A program made the translations under genes and the position numbers. A stretch of 64,000 nucleotides of DNA from positions 2,976,001-3,040,000 of the forward strand of contig NZ_CP012898.1 of the NCBI RefSeq assembly GCF_001310225.1, given 5' to 3'. Source of the stretch: Pseudalgibacter alginicilyticus (GTDB lineage: Bacteria > Bacteroidota > Bacteroidia > Flavobacteriales > Flavobacteriaceae). Shown here one piece after another: positions 40,853-49,630 of this stretch; position 1 is the stretch's first letter, and each line of letters starts with the position of its first letter. Under the pieces are notes generated by a model, which was not told the DNA's origin, made no database searches, and was given only the letters and a program-made list of their open reading frames with translations.

Positions 40853-41182
40853 ATGGCAGATATTACAATAAAAATAACAGATAGAGAGGGGGTAACCCAT
40901 GAAGTAGCAGCTCCAACTGACATGGCAATGAACCTTATGGAAGTGGTGAGATCTTATGAATTAGTGCCTGAAGGTACTATAGGTGTTTGTGGAGGTATGG
41001 CCATGTGTGCTTCTTGCCAATGTTATGTAACTAGTGACACTGAATTGCCTGAAATGAGTGATGATGAAGAAGCTATGCTGTCTGAAGCTTTTGATGTTAA
41101 AGATAATAGTCGTTTGGGTTGCCAGATACAAATGACTATGGAGTTAAATGGTCTTGAAGTAGAATTAGCACCTGAAAGTTAA
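40853..41182 (+). CDS. 2Fe-2S ferredoxin (adrenodoxin-like)
   Basis: A 109-residue plant/vertebrate-type ferredoxin fold. The cluster ligands are seen in G-V-C-G-G-M-A-M-C-A-S-C-Q-C-Y (C-x5-C-x2-C, from Cys46) with the fourth Cys in S-R-L-G-C-Q-I. The spacing and the acidic C-terminal half match the adrenodoxin/ISC-ferredoxin branch. Likely roles are electron supply to Fe-S assembly or to oxygenases. Divergent from the Rnf operon, sharing the IscR-like operator. Confidence 0.93.
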   Translation: MADITIKITDREGVTHEVAAPTDMAMNLMEVVRSYELVPEGTIGVCGGMAMCASCQCYVTSDTELPEMSDDEEAMLSEAFDVKDNSRLGCQIQMTMELNGLEVELAPES

Positions 41183-41343
41183 AAACATATAAGTTTTTAA
41201 TTTAGACTTTTGGTTGTAGGTTTGTTTTAGCAGTGTGTAAACACATTGTATCTGTTATTTTGGGTATTCTATTGTAGAGGTAATTATTTCTTTGTTTTAG
41301 GAACAGTTTAATTATACCTTTTAATGTCCGGTATTGTAAGTGA

Positions 41344-42138
41344 CTACCACCAAACTAAGAACATTTTGGTTAAGGTATTATTTTTATATTTTACCCAAAA
41401 CAAAGGAGAAAAGTTACGTTCAAGATAATTATTTGCATTATTTTTAAAAGTTTCAAAATCTAACCAATTTACTAAAAGGTGAGGAAGTGTTAACCAATCT
41501 TTTTTATCAGGAATGTAAAATGTACAATTTTTAAATTCATTGAGTTCATTTGGATTAATGTAAAAACCCATAATACATTTTGAATTTAACATTTTTAGTT
41601 TTAAGTTTTTAAGAGTATAGGGAATAAATAATTGTGCTTTAAAATAGACTTCCTGTTTAATGTCTTTTGGCGTTAACTTTAATTGAGTTAAGTAGTTTTC
41701 TGTAAAGGGATTATATAAAAGAGGAAGTTGTTTTTCTTTTAATTTACCAAGTTTTTCTATCAGTGAATCTTTTCGGTTAGGTCCAATAAAATGTTCTAAT
41801 TCAAAAAAGCCACAAGTGTTGTCATATAGATAAAATTTATAAACAATTTCTAAATGAATAGGCTTGCCATCTTTAAACAGTAGGCAATCCAGTTCGCCAA
41901 GTGTTGTTTTGTTATTCTGAATTTGAATGTTTTCAGCAATTATAGAAACGTTATGGTGCTGTCCAAGCTCAAAAGTAACTAAGCGTTCTACATATTTTCC
42001 AAGTCGAAGTTTTTCATCAATTTCTCTATTAATTCTATTGAATTTTGAATTTATTTCAAATTGTTGCAAACCAAAAATAGCATTATGTTTCCATAAGTAA
42101 GGTGTTTTCAAAAAGCCTTCGTACCTCTTTTGTAGCAT
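41344..42138 (-). CDS. DUF1853 family protein
   Basis: A 264-residue cytoplasmic protein. Conserved DUF1853 elements are G-E-L-D-C-L-L-F ... I-H-L-E-I-V-Y-K-F-Y-L and F-I-G-P-N-R-K-D-S-L-I-E-K-L. The E-x-D ... H-x-E-x-x-x-K arrangement resembles the PD-(D/E)xK nuclease fold, but nuclease activity is speculation. The upstream 160-base gap holds an AGTGTGT/ACACATT-like repeat near 41231-41246 and no gene. Confidence 0.8.
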   Translation of the reverse strand: MLQKRYEGFLKTPYLWKHNAIFGLQQFEINSKFNRINREIDEKLRLGKYVERLVTFELGQHHNVSIIAENIQIQNNKTTLGELDCLLFKDGKPIHLEIVYKFYLYDNTCGFFELEHFIGPNRKDSLIEKLGKLKEKQLPLLYNPFTENYLTQLKLTPKDIKQEVYFKAQLFIPYTLKNLKLKMLNSKCIMGFYINPNELNEFKNCTFYIPDKKDWLTLPHLLVNWLDFETFKNNANNYLERNFSPLFWVKYKNNTLTKMFLVWW

Positions 42139-42166
42139 GAAATCCTATATAATATTATATAAATAT

Positions 42167-42352
42167 TTATCTGTTATTAATTAGTTTTATTTTTTCATTT
42201 ACCAAATCGATAAAGCCATGTAATAAATATTCTGATATATTGTTTTTTATTTGGTCAATTTTCCAATTTTGAATAGGACCATTTTTAGAATATTTAATAT
42301 AAATACCACCATAAGCAAGAGTAAATATAAAGATTAAAATAGTTTTTTTCAT
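42167..42352 (-). CDS. Small hypothetical secreted or membrane-anchored protein
   Basis: A 61-residue frame opening M-K-K-T-I-L-I-F-I-F-T-L-A-Y-G, a plausible signal or anchor sequence, followed by a polar helical tail. No family recognised and no canonical promoter. It fills the space between the DUF1853 and metallophosphoesterase genes on the same strand, so it may belong to their transcript. Could also be non-coding. Confidence 0.4.
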   Translation of the reverse strand: MKKTILIFIFTLAYGGIYIKYSKNGPIQNWKIDQIKNNISEYLLHGFIDLVNEKIKLINNR

Positions 42353-42403
42353 CTGTTTTGTTTGTCTCGCTATATTAAAAAAATAATTATTAGATATAAC
42401 TTA

Positions 42404-43306
42404 TTATGGGTTTGTCTTATAATCTATCAGTTTTTTTGGGCCTTCAAGTAGCATCCTAACAATTTGTAATACGCCATCATCATTTGTGTCAATATACCAT
42501 TTTATAAGTGAAATTTCACCATTTTCAATTTCAATGCCTGTAATACTTCTTGGGTGAACACAGCTGCCATCATTAAAATAAGCTATGTCACCAGGTTCTG
42601 GAAAACGAGGGCGATGGGTATGCCCTACGATAGTTACTAAATTGTTGTTTTCAATAATCCATTTTTTAGTTCTACGTTCAATTCTTATAAGTTCGCTATA
42701 ATTTTTTGCAGGGCTTGTTGGGTCTGCAATGCCCATAACATTTAATGGTTTCCATAGTACGCGTACCATAAATCGACTCCATTTCCAAAATAAAAAATTC
42801 CACCAATCAGCTTGATGTCCATGTGTTAAAAATAATTGTTGTTTTGTTTTTGTATGTTTTAAAATAATGCCTTCATGATATTCAATGCCAGGGAATAAGT
42901 CTACATCAATACTTAATATTTTGTCAAAATAAGTATAAAGATGTTTTTTTACATAATTAGGGTCTCTATAAACCATATCATGATTTCCCCATATCATGTG
43001 TAAACTGTTTTTCTTATGGAATTCCTTAAGAAGCATATATACATTTTTATGAGCTTCAAAAATAGGTTGAAAACTTAGGTTTTCCCAAAGTTCATCACCG
43101 TCACCAATTTCACAATATTGAAAGCCTTCAGCATAATAATGTTTTAATGCGTGAAAATAAATGTTGCGATTATTAGCAAAATCGTCAGCAAAACTATTAT
43201 CGCCACGGTGACAATCACTAAAAAATATAAATTTACTATTGTCGTCAAAATCAATGATTTTGGCAGATTTATAGGCGTTGTCTAATCTTTTTTTGGATGA
43301 AAACAT
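42404..43306 (-). CDS. Calcineurin-like metallophosphoesterase
   Basis: A 300-residue protein with the full metallophosphoesterase motif set: F-I-F-F-S-D-C-H-R-G-D, then G-D-G-D-E-L-W, W-G-N-H-D, F-L-T-H-G-H-Q-A-D, and V-G-H-T-H-R-P. It resembles the UDP-2,3-diacylglucosamine pyrophosphatase-like branch, but the substrate is not established. The start at 43306 is chosen because the 14 extra upstream codons would lie inside the terminator at 43323-43351. Confidence 0.85.
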   Translation of the reverse strand: MFSSKKRLDNAYKSAKIIDFDDNSKFIFFSDCHRGDNSFADDFANNRNIYFHALKHYYAEGFQYCEIGDGDELWENLSFQPIFEAHKNVYMLLKEFHKKNSLHMIWGNHDMVYRDPNYVKKHLYTYFDKILSIDVDLFPGIEYHEGIILKHTKTKQQLFLTHGHQADWWNFLFWKWSRFMVRVLWKPLNVMGIADPTSPAKNYSELIRIERRTKKWIIENNNLVTIVGHTHRPRFPEPGDIAYFNDGSCVHPRSITGIEIENGEISLIKWYIDTNDDGVLQIVRMLLEGPKKLIDYKTNP

Positions 43307-43322
43307 AAAGTAAATGTAAAGA

Positions 43323-43351
43323 AAAATGCGTTTCCAAAAGAAACGCATTTT
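43323..43351 (-). terminator. Terminator of the PEPCK-like gene
   Basis: AAAATGCGTTTC (43323-43334) pairs perfectly over 12 bp with 43340-43351 around CAAAA. On the minus strand a T-rich stretch follows the stem. It lies 27 bases after the stop of the large gene. Confidence 0.8.
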
Positions 43352-43377
43352 AAAAATAGTAAATTATATTTTAGTGT

Positions 43378-46300
43378 TTATTTTCTAAACAATGGGTCTG
43401 CACCAATAGTACCAATTAAACTATTAAAGTATTCATCCGTTTTTACTTCATTATATTTTTGTTTTACAGTTTTTAATTGGTCTTTAATTTTCATTTCAGA
43501 CACTAAATCAGCATTGTTTGGATTTTCAATAAATGTTTCTAAATAGTTTATTTGAGAATTATAAAAGTGTAGGTCTTTAGCTTGCTTTAATTTCAATCGG
43601 TCTTTATACCAATCGCTATTAATTATGTAATCTCTATCAAAATATTGTCTTAACTCTGGATGGCTTATATCTTTGCCTTCATAAGTGCCATAAGCCATAA
43701 TGTGTAATAATATTTTTATTGGAGGAATTGCTGAATCAATACTACCATCTTCAAAATAACGAAGGGCTACTTTTTGCTGAGCTTCAACAATATTGGCAAT
43801 CCCATCTACATAATCTTCCATGCCTTGTAATTCTGGTTTTAACATTCTTTCGTTAAAAACAGCAACAGGTTCATCAAATAATTTGTTCAAGCATCTTAAG
43901 GAAAATCTACTTGTTATTCTGTATCCTAAACGGCTTGCTAATACTTTTTTGCCTTTATATTCAAAATCTTCTATTTTTTCAAGGCAACCATCTTCTATTA
44001 GTAATTTAGGGTTGCGATCTTTTTCATCTAAACGCGCCCAAATCTCTGGGATTAATAAACTTATATCGTGGTCTACTTTATTTTCTGCACCTACATAACC
44101 AGCAGCTGTACTGAATGCATTTGAATCTGTAAGAATATGAGATAGTAATGCATTATTTAAATCGGTTGTTGGTGTTAACATATTAAAAGGCCCTTTGGTT
44201 AAAGCACCTTCAGAACCTGCTCCAGTTGTAGATGGTGATTTACCAGTAAGACTACAAATAAAATCCATAAACATTTCTGGTGCTTCCTGATAGTGAATAG
44301 GGTTGTAAACAGCTAATGGGCGTATGCCGTTCTTTTTATCCACGGGATTATTTCTACGACCTGGTAAAACCGCATTAACCACATGAATAACGGGGTCCTC
44401 AGATTTAATTTTTCTGTATAAACGAACGCCAACCTCTCCTAAATAACTAGCTTCGGTTTCATCAATAAAAATGTTTTTTTCTAAATATCTTGGATTTTTT
44501 GTTGGCTCGCCATTTACAATTCTTGTGTGTGATGGTAAGCAAAAATAGTCTTCATCCTTTGGACTGTTAACAATGCTAATAATTAAATCCTTAACAGGTT
44601 GGGTATATTTATCAAAATTAATAGTGTCTTCATAAATTTCAATAGCATCCTTTTTTGTTAAAAGTTCGTAATTAGTTAAAAAGGTGTTGTCTGTAACGAT
44701 ATCGCGTTCGGCGCCTTCGTCATAGCCTCTAATAATGGCCTCGTCTGGGCGTTGAAATAAATAGCTCTCACAGTTTGCTACAACTTTAAAACTTCCATTT
44801 TTTAAATCTGGATTTAAATTTTTAAATTGATTTTTAGGTAGGGTTATAGATGCTGAGATATCGTCTTCCATTTGAATTTTTTGACTTGCAGAAAAATCAG
44901 ATCTTAATTTGTTTAATAACCAACGGCCTTCTTGATTAAATCCAATACGGACATAACTACCAACAACTGGATTATTGAAATAATTAAGGCCTGTTCCTTT
45001 TTGCCCATTAATAATGTCAACAGAAACACATTCTTTCCAATTTAGAGTATCGTGGTCTTGACGGTATAATCGTTTTACAAACAATACCAAAGAGCGAATA
45101 TGAACAGGTATGTTTTTGACAAATGTGTTGTATTCATCACTAAAATCGTCTAAAGGTTGTAATAGTCTTACGGCAGACCCTAAGGTTCGTTTAGGACTCA
45201 AAAAAGTTTCTGATGGGGGTAAACTTGGATCGTAATTTTTCCAACGTTTTGAATAATCGTATTCAATGATTTCATCTGCTTTTTTAAAATCTTCATCAAT
45301 ATTTAAAACATTAAATGTACTATAAGTAATAGCATTTAACATTGATTTTGAAATTTCAGATTTTCCACCTCCGGAAACTGTACATGGTTTATGGCAAAAG
45401 ACACCTTCGGGTGAGGTGTTTACAATACGCCATAACGAAATAGCCTTGTGTTTTTCTAATTTAAATTTATTTCCCGTTGGGTGGATGTATGTTTTGGTAG
45501 GAGATAAAGTTAATTTCTGTTCTTTGTTGTTATATTTCCAAGTAATACTATTTGTATTTGTATTTATATAAGCATTTTCTGGAACGTAAATTAAATTTGG
45601 ATATTTTTTATCAACGGCATAGTTTTCAGGTTTAACATCAATTCGTTCTCCTAATAGTGTTTTAACTTCCTCGAAAGAAAATTTATTTCCATATCGTTTT
45701 GAAAAACCATTACCATCTACAATGTCACCCATAACTCCTCTTGGGTAGGCTATAGCTCCACCTGAGTGTTCTTCTTCAACCAACCCAAATAAATTAGCAG
45801 AATAACTAATTTGAGTTTTTATTTCTTTTTTGGAATAACCAAAATAGTTGTCGGCAATAATTGTTACAACCACACCTCGGTCGTCTCTACAGGTTACTTT
45901 AAAAGCACCACCGTCATTGTAAATTTCATCTTCATTTTTCCAACACATGCCGTCATTTTTTTGACGTTCAGTGGCATCATTCCAATGTGGTAAGCCAACA
46001 TCTTTTTTCTTAAGTGTTTTTAAATGTGGAGCTAATATAATACAGCCAGTATGCCCTGTCCAGTGTTCTGTATCTAATGCAGCATCATTATGGGCTAAAT
46101 TTGGATCACCTGCATTTCCAAAAATAGATTCAACAAAATCTAAATTACTTACCAGACTTCCTGGAGCAAAAAAGCGGACTTCCATACTTTTTTTGGAAAT
46201 TACACCTGTTACTTCTGGGCAAACCATTGGGCGTAATAATAGGGATACAAATACTTTTGCTTTATCTTTTTGGTTGGCAGTAAAAGGCAGTGTTTTTAAA

Positions 46301-46851
46301 GCATCTGGTGGACTAAAAGCTGCATTTAAAAAATGAGCAAATGCTATTTTAGGAACTTCCTTTTTGTCTAATGGTACAGGTAAAGGTCCTTCTACAATAT
46401 GAAATGTGCCTTTTGTAGTTCTTTTGTCATTAACGGGATTGTTTAAAATACCTTGTTTTATCCTATGAGAAACAATGTCATCACTTTTAAAAGAGGTGCC
46501 ATTAGGAGGTAAACTAATTTCTCTGGCATGCCCTTTTTGATTTAAAACCAAAGTATCATTAGGGATTTCGTAAGATTTATTAAGGGTAACATCTTTTAAA
46601 TAATCATTTATGAAATTTTGAATTCTTGTGTCAGCTGGAGATAGATATTTTGATAACAAACGAGATTTTTCTTTAAAGCCCTTAGTGAAAGCACTCGTCA
46701 ATTGTTGAAGCTTTGGATTACAAAATTTTTCAGCATCATCTTCATTATCTTGAAAAAGTGGTTGTCCTAAAGAGGCCAATTGCAGATTTATATACTGAAC
46801 TGTATCTTTTCTACTTTGTGAAATCGTATCGTTAGTCATTTTTGTTTCCAT
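43378..46851 (-). CDS. Probable PPi-type phosphoenolpyruvate carboxykinase (very large, 1157 aa)
   Basis: A soluble 1157-residue protein with no signal peptide or membrane segment. The length matches the PPi-dependent PEPCK family known from Entamoeba and Propionibacterium (about 1140-1150 residues), which interconverts PEP + CO2 + Pi and oxaloacetate + PPi and is about twice the size of ATP or GTP enzymes. Residues 493-501, S-G-G-G-K-S-E-I-S, align position by position with the ATP-PEPCK kinase loop S-G-T-G-K-T-T-L-S. Other striking blocks are F-F-A-P-G-S-L, E-H-W-T-G-H-T-G-C and S-T-T-G-A-G-S-E-G-A-L-T-K-G-P-F. I assign this by size, loop and recall, not alignment. The nearby pyruvate oxidoreductase and Rnf genes fit. 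Own promoter, FNR-like box and terminator make it a single-gene unit. Confidence 0.6.
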   Translation of the reverse strand: METKMTNDTISQSRKDTVQYINLQLASLGQPLFQDNEDDAEKFCNPKLQQLTSAFTKGFKEKSRLLSKYLSPADTRIQNFINDYLKDVTLNKSYEIPNDTLVLNQKGHAREISLPPNGTSFKSDDIVSHRIKQGILNNPVNDKRTTKGTFHIVEGPLPVPLDKKEVPKIAFAHFLNAAFSPPDALKTLPFTANQKDKAKVFVSLLLRPMVCPEVTGVISKKSMEVRFFAPGSLVSNLDFVESIFGNAGDPNLAHNDAALDTEHWTGHTGCIILAPHLKTLKKKDVGLPHWNDATERQKNDGMCWKNEDEIYNDGGAFKVTCRDDRGVVVTIIADNYFGYSKKEIKTQISYSANLFGLVEEEHSGGAIAYPRGVMGDIVDGNGFSKRYGNKFSFEEVKTLLGERIDVKPENYAVDKKYPNLIYVPENAYINTNTNSITWKYNNKEQKLTLSPTKTYIHPTGNKFKLEKHKAISLWRIVNTSPEGVFCHKPCTVSGGGKSEISKSMLNAITYSTFNVLNIDEDFKKADEIIEYDYSKRWKNYDPSLPPSETFLSPKRTLGSAVRLLQPLDDFSDEYNTFVKNIPVHIRSLVLFVKRLYRQDHDTLNWKECVSVDIINGQKGTGLNYFNNPVVGSYVRIGFNQEGRWLLNKLRSDFSASQKIQMEDDISASITLPKNQFKNLNPDLKNGSFKVVANCESYLFQRPDEAIIRGYDEGAERDIVTDNTFLTNYELLTKKDAIEIYEDTINFDKYTQPVKDLIISIVNSPKDEDYFCLPSHTRIVNGEPTKNPRYLEKNIFIDETEASYLGEVGVRLYRKIKSEDPVIHVVNAVLPGRRNNPVDKKNGIRPLAVYNPIHYQEAPEMFMDFICSLTGKSPSTTGAGSEGALTKGPFNMLTPTTDLNNALLSHILTDSNAFSTAAGYVGAENKVDHDISLLIPEIWARLDEKDRNPKLLIEDGCLEKIEDFEYKGKKVLASRLGYRITSRFSLRCLNKLFDEPVAVFNERMLKPELQGMEDYVDGIANIVEAQQKVALRYFEDGSIDSAIPPIKILLHIMAYGTYEGKDISHPELRQYFDRDYIINSDWYKDRLKLKQAKDLHFYNSQINYLETFIENPNNADLVSEMKIKDQLKTVKQKYNEVKTDEYFNSLIGTIGADPLFRK

Positions 46852-46915
46852 TTAAAAAATTTAATCTATTATAATTCTATAATATTATTTTTAGTTAGTT
46901 ATAAAAAATACTCCT

Positions 46916-46923
46916 CAAAATTA
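46916..46923 (-). promoter_or_regulatory. -7 element of the PEPCK-like gene
   Basis: Minus-strand TAATTTTG (46923-46916) fits TAnnTTTG. It predicts a start point near 46912 and a leader of about 60 bases. There is no convincing -33 element, as expected for an activator-dependent promoter; the FNR-like box lies in its place. Confidence 0.5.
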
Positions 46924-46945
46924 ATGTCTAAAAGTTTTAATAAAG

Positions 46946-46959
46946 ATGATATTTATCAT
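46946..46959. promoter_or_regulatory. FNR/CRP-like box upstream of the PEPCK-like gene
   Basis: ATGATATTTATCAT: ATGATA and TATCAT are exact complements around TT, with the TGAT-N4-ATCA core. Its centre is about 40 bases upstream of the start point predicted from the -7 element, the class II activator position. Only the two central bases differ in kind from the nifJ box at 34524. Confidence 0.55.
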
Positions 46960-47029
46960 AGTGAACTAATTAAGAGCTAAATATTAAAGGTACTTATTTT
47001 ATTTTTTTGACCACAGGTATCAATAATAA

Positions 47030-48208
47030 TTACTTAAAAGCATTTAATCCTGTAATATCCATACCGGTAATAAGTAAGTGAATGTCATGTGTGCCTTCGT
47101 ATGTAATGACGCTTTCTAAGTTCATAGAATGGCGCATAATAGAATATTCTCCAGTAATACCCATAGCACCTAAGAGCTGTCGAGCTTCTCTGGCAATGTT
47201 TATTGCCATGTTAACATTGTTTCGTTTTGCCATAGAAATTTGAGCAGAGCTTGCTTTGTCATTATCTCGCAAAACACCCAATCTCCATGTTAAAAGTTGT
47301 GCTTTGGTAATTTCTGTTATCATTTCTGCTAATTTTTTTTGTTGTAGTTGAAACTGACCTATGGGTTTTCCAAATTGTATACGCTCTTTGCTGTACCTAA
47401 GTGCAGTATCATAGCAATCCATGGCAGCTCCAATAGCTCCCCAGGCAATACCATATCGTGCAGAGTCTAAACAGCTAAGTGCTGCTCCCAATCCTGATTT
47501 ATTTGGTAGTAAGTTTTCTTTTGGAACTTTAACATTGTCAAAAATTAGTTCACCAGTGGCAGAGGCTCGAAGCGACCATTTATTTGAAGTTTCTGGCGTT
47601 GTAAATCCTTTCATGCCGCGTTCTACAATTAGTCCGTGAATACGTCCATTTTCATTTTTAGCCCAAACAATAGCAACTTGTGCAAAAGGTGCGTTACTTA
47701 TCCACATTTTTGAGCCATTTAGTAAATAATGGTCGCCTTTATCATTAAAATTAGATTTCATCTCACTTGGATTACTGCCGTGGTTGGGTTCTGTTAAGCC
47801 GAAACATCCAATATATTCGCCGCTTGCTAATTTGGGCAAGTATTTTTGTCGTTGTTCTTCGTTACCATACTTCCAAATTGGGTACATAACTAATGAGGAT
47901 TGTACGGAGGCGGTACTTCTTATACCTGAATCACCACGTTCAATTTCTTGCATGATTAAACCATAGGAAATTTGATCCAATCCAGCACCACCATATTCTA
48001 AGGGAATATAAGGGCCAAAAGCACCTATTTCTGCCAAGCCTTTAATTGTTTGTTTAGGAAACTCAGCTTTTTGTGCATAAGTTTCTATTATTGGAGATAT
48101 GTTGCGTTTTACCCATTCCCGAGTAGTTTTACGAATTAATTTATGTTCGTCAGAAAGTAGTTCGTCTAATTGATAGTAGTCTGGAGATTCAAATAAGTCT
48201 GGTTGCAT
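47030..48208 (-). CDS. gcdH: Acyl-CoA dehydrogenase, glutaryl-CoA dehydrogenase type
   Basis: A 392-residue FAD enzyme. The catalytic base is the Glu in T-Y-E-G-T-H-D-I-H near the C-terminus, the position used by glutaryl- and isovaleryl-type enzymes. C-F-G-L-T-E-P-N-H-G-S-N-P and W-I-S-N-A-P are FAD and substrate signatures, and S-V-Q-S-S-L-V-M-Y-P contains residues typical of glutaryl-CoA dehydrogenase. That enzyme oxidises and decarboxylates glutaryl-CoA to crotonyl-CoA in lysine/tryptophan breakdown. Lies 49 bases after trmN6 on the same strand. Confidence 0.88.
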   Translation of the reverse strand: MQPDLFESPDYYQLDELLSDEHKLIRKTTREWVKRNISPIIETYAQKAEFPKQTIKGLAEIGAFGPYIPLEYGGAGLDQISYGLIMQEIERGDSGIRSTASVQSSLVMYPIWKYGNEEQRQKYLPKLASGEYIGCFGLTEPNHGSNPSEMKSNFNDKGDHYLLNGSKMWISNAPFAQVAIVWAKNENGRIHGLIVERGMKGFTTPETSNKWSLRASATGELIFDNVKVPKENLLPNKSGLGAALSCLDSARYGIAWGAIGAAMDCYDTALRYSKERIQFGKPIGQFQLQQKKLAEMITEITKAQLLTWRLGVLRDNDKASSAQISMAKRNNVNMAINIAREARQLLGAMGITGEYSIMRHSMNLESVITYEGTHDIHLLITGMDITGLNAFK

Positions 48209-48257
48209 AAAAGATTTTTTAGAATCATCTAAATTTAACCAATCTATCTTAATTTTT

Positions 48258-48974
48258 TTACATTTTTAAGTAAAAATCCTTGGTAAGTGCTATGTAGTCT
48301 TGTGTGTATTGATGTCTTTCGGTTTCTATAACAAGCTCTTCAATTTTTATTGGTGTGTCATGAAAAGAAAATTCAATTAAACTTCGTTTAGTTTCTGATT
48401 CAGGGCGACCTTTAACTCTAAGTATTTTATTTGGGATTAAAAGAAAATCTGATGCTAATGAAATGAATTTTTCTTCTTCATTAAAAGGGATGATTAAGGC
48501 AAATACCCCTTCTGGATTTAGTAATATTGAAACACTTTCAAGTAAATGTTCAAAAGGCATTGCATCTTGAAATCTGGCTAAATCTCGTTGTGAGTCATCT
48601 GTTTTATAATTTTCGCTGTAAAAAGGGGGATTGCAAACAATTAAATCGTAGTCATCTTCAATTTCGTCAACAAACTCTTCAAGTGAGGCGTGGTAACAAA
48701 AAAGCCGATCTCCCCAAGGGGATTGTTCAAAGTTATGAACACACTGCTCATAGGTCAAGTCGTCAATTTCAAGAGCATCAATTACCTCTGCACGGCTTCG
48801 CTGAGCTAACATAAGAGATAAAACCCCTGTGCCAGCCCCTATGTCTAAAATAGAAAACGGATTGCCTGCTAATGGTGTCCAAGCGCCTAATAGTACACTA
48901 TCTGTGCCAATCTTCATGGCACATTGGTCTTGGAGAACTGTAAATTGTTTAAAGGAAAAAGGTTTGTTTGACAT
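48258..48974 (-). CDS. trmN6: tRNA1(Val) (adenine(37)-N6)-methyltransferase
   Basis: A 238-residue SAM methyltransferase of the YfiC family. The start F-K-Q-F-T-V-L-Q-D-Q-C-A-M-K-I-G-T-D is diagnostic; motif I is L-D-I-G-A-G-T-G-V-L-S and the amino-methyltransferase motif IV is N-P-P-F-Y. It adds m6A at position 37 of tRNA-Val. The N-terminal M-S-N-K-P-F-S-F fits relatives. Confidence 0.93.
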   Translation of the reverse strand: MSNKPFSFKQFTVLQDQCAMKIGTDSVLLGAWTPLAGNPFSILDIGAGTGVLSLMLAQRSRAEVIDALEIDDLTYEQCVHNFEQSPWGDRLFCYHASLEEFVDEIEDDYDLIVCNPPFYSENYKTDDSQRDLARFQDAMPFEHLLESVSILLNPEGVFALIIPFNEEEKFISLASDFLLIPNKILRVKGRPESETKRSLIEFSFHDTPIKIEELVIETERHQYTQDYIALTKDFYLKM

Positions 48975-49158
48975 TAGTTAAAAGTTAGAGCCGAAAAATA
49001 GGTTAGATAAGATTAAAAATCGTTAAAAAACTTAAAGTTTTATTAAACTATGTTAAAAATAATACTTGTTAATGAAATATTCAGTTATCTTATAAGATAT
49101 GGAACAACTTGGCTTTCAATGACGGGTTTCATTTAAGAGCTAAGATAAAAAAAATGAT

Positions 49159-49608
49159 ATGGACTATTCGAAAAATATATTAGTTAAAATGAATGATTTA
49201 CTAATCATGAACTATGAATCGGTAAAAATATATACTGAAACTCAAAAACACCTGACTCATGATGGCTTAAAAGCTTTTTTTAAGAAGAGAGCCATGGCAA
49301 GGCAAAAGTTTATTGTTGATTTAAGTTTGGAGCTTAAAAAGTTAGGAGGCGAGCCCCAGTACTCGCAAAAGTTAAGTTATAATTTTTATAGGACGTGGAT
49401 ACGACTTAGAGATTTATTTGCTGAAGAAAACGAAAACGATTTGTTAAGCGAAATTTCAGACTTGAAAGCACAGGATTTAGAAAAGTATAATGAGTTGTTA
49501 CGGGAAATTAATTTACCATTATCAGTGTGTAAATTATTGGTTAAACAAACTGATGATATTCAAAGTGCATTGAATACTATTAAAAGACATAATTTACAGG
49601 TAGCGTAA
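49159..49608 (+). CDS. DUF2383 / PA2169-type four-helix-bundle protein
   Basis: A 149-residue, entirely helical, ferritin-like bundle. The layout (L-L-I-M-N-Y-E-S-V-K-I-Y, F-F-K-K-R-A-M-A-R-Q-K-F-I-V-D-L, L-K-K-L-G-G-E-P) is that of the DUF2383 family, whose members often respond to stress. The His/Glu metal ligands of true ferritins are not obvious. Convergent with rimM. The 184-base upstream gap shows no gene. Confidence 0.8.
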   Translation: MDYSKNILVKMNDLLIMNYESVKIYTETQKHLTHDGLKAFFKKRAMARQKFIVDLSLELKKLGGEPQYSQKLSYNFYRTWIRLRDLFAEENENDLLSEISDLKAQDLEKYNELLREINLPLSVCKLLVKQTDDIQSALNTIKRHNLQVA

Positions 49609-49630
49609 ATTAATGTTTTCTTTTTTTAAA

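Noticed and set aside
41231-41246. AGTGTGT-AA-ACACATT as a CRP site
   Set aside because: It lies downstream of the ferredoxin gene and downstream of the DUF1853 stop, not in a promoter position for either gene.
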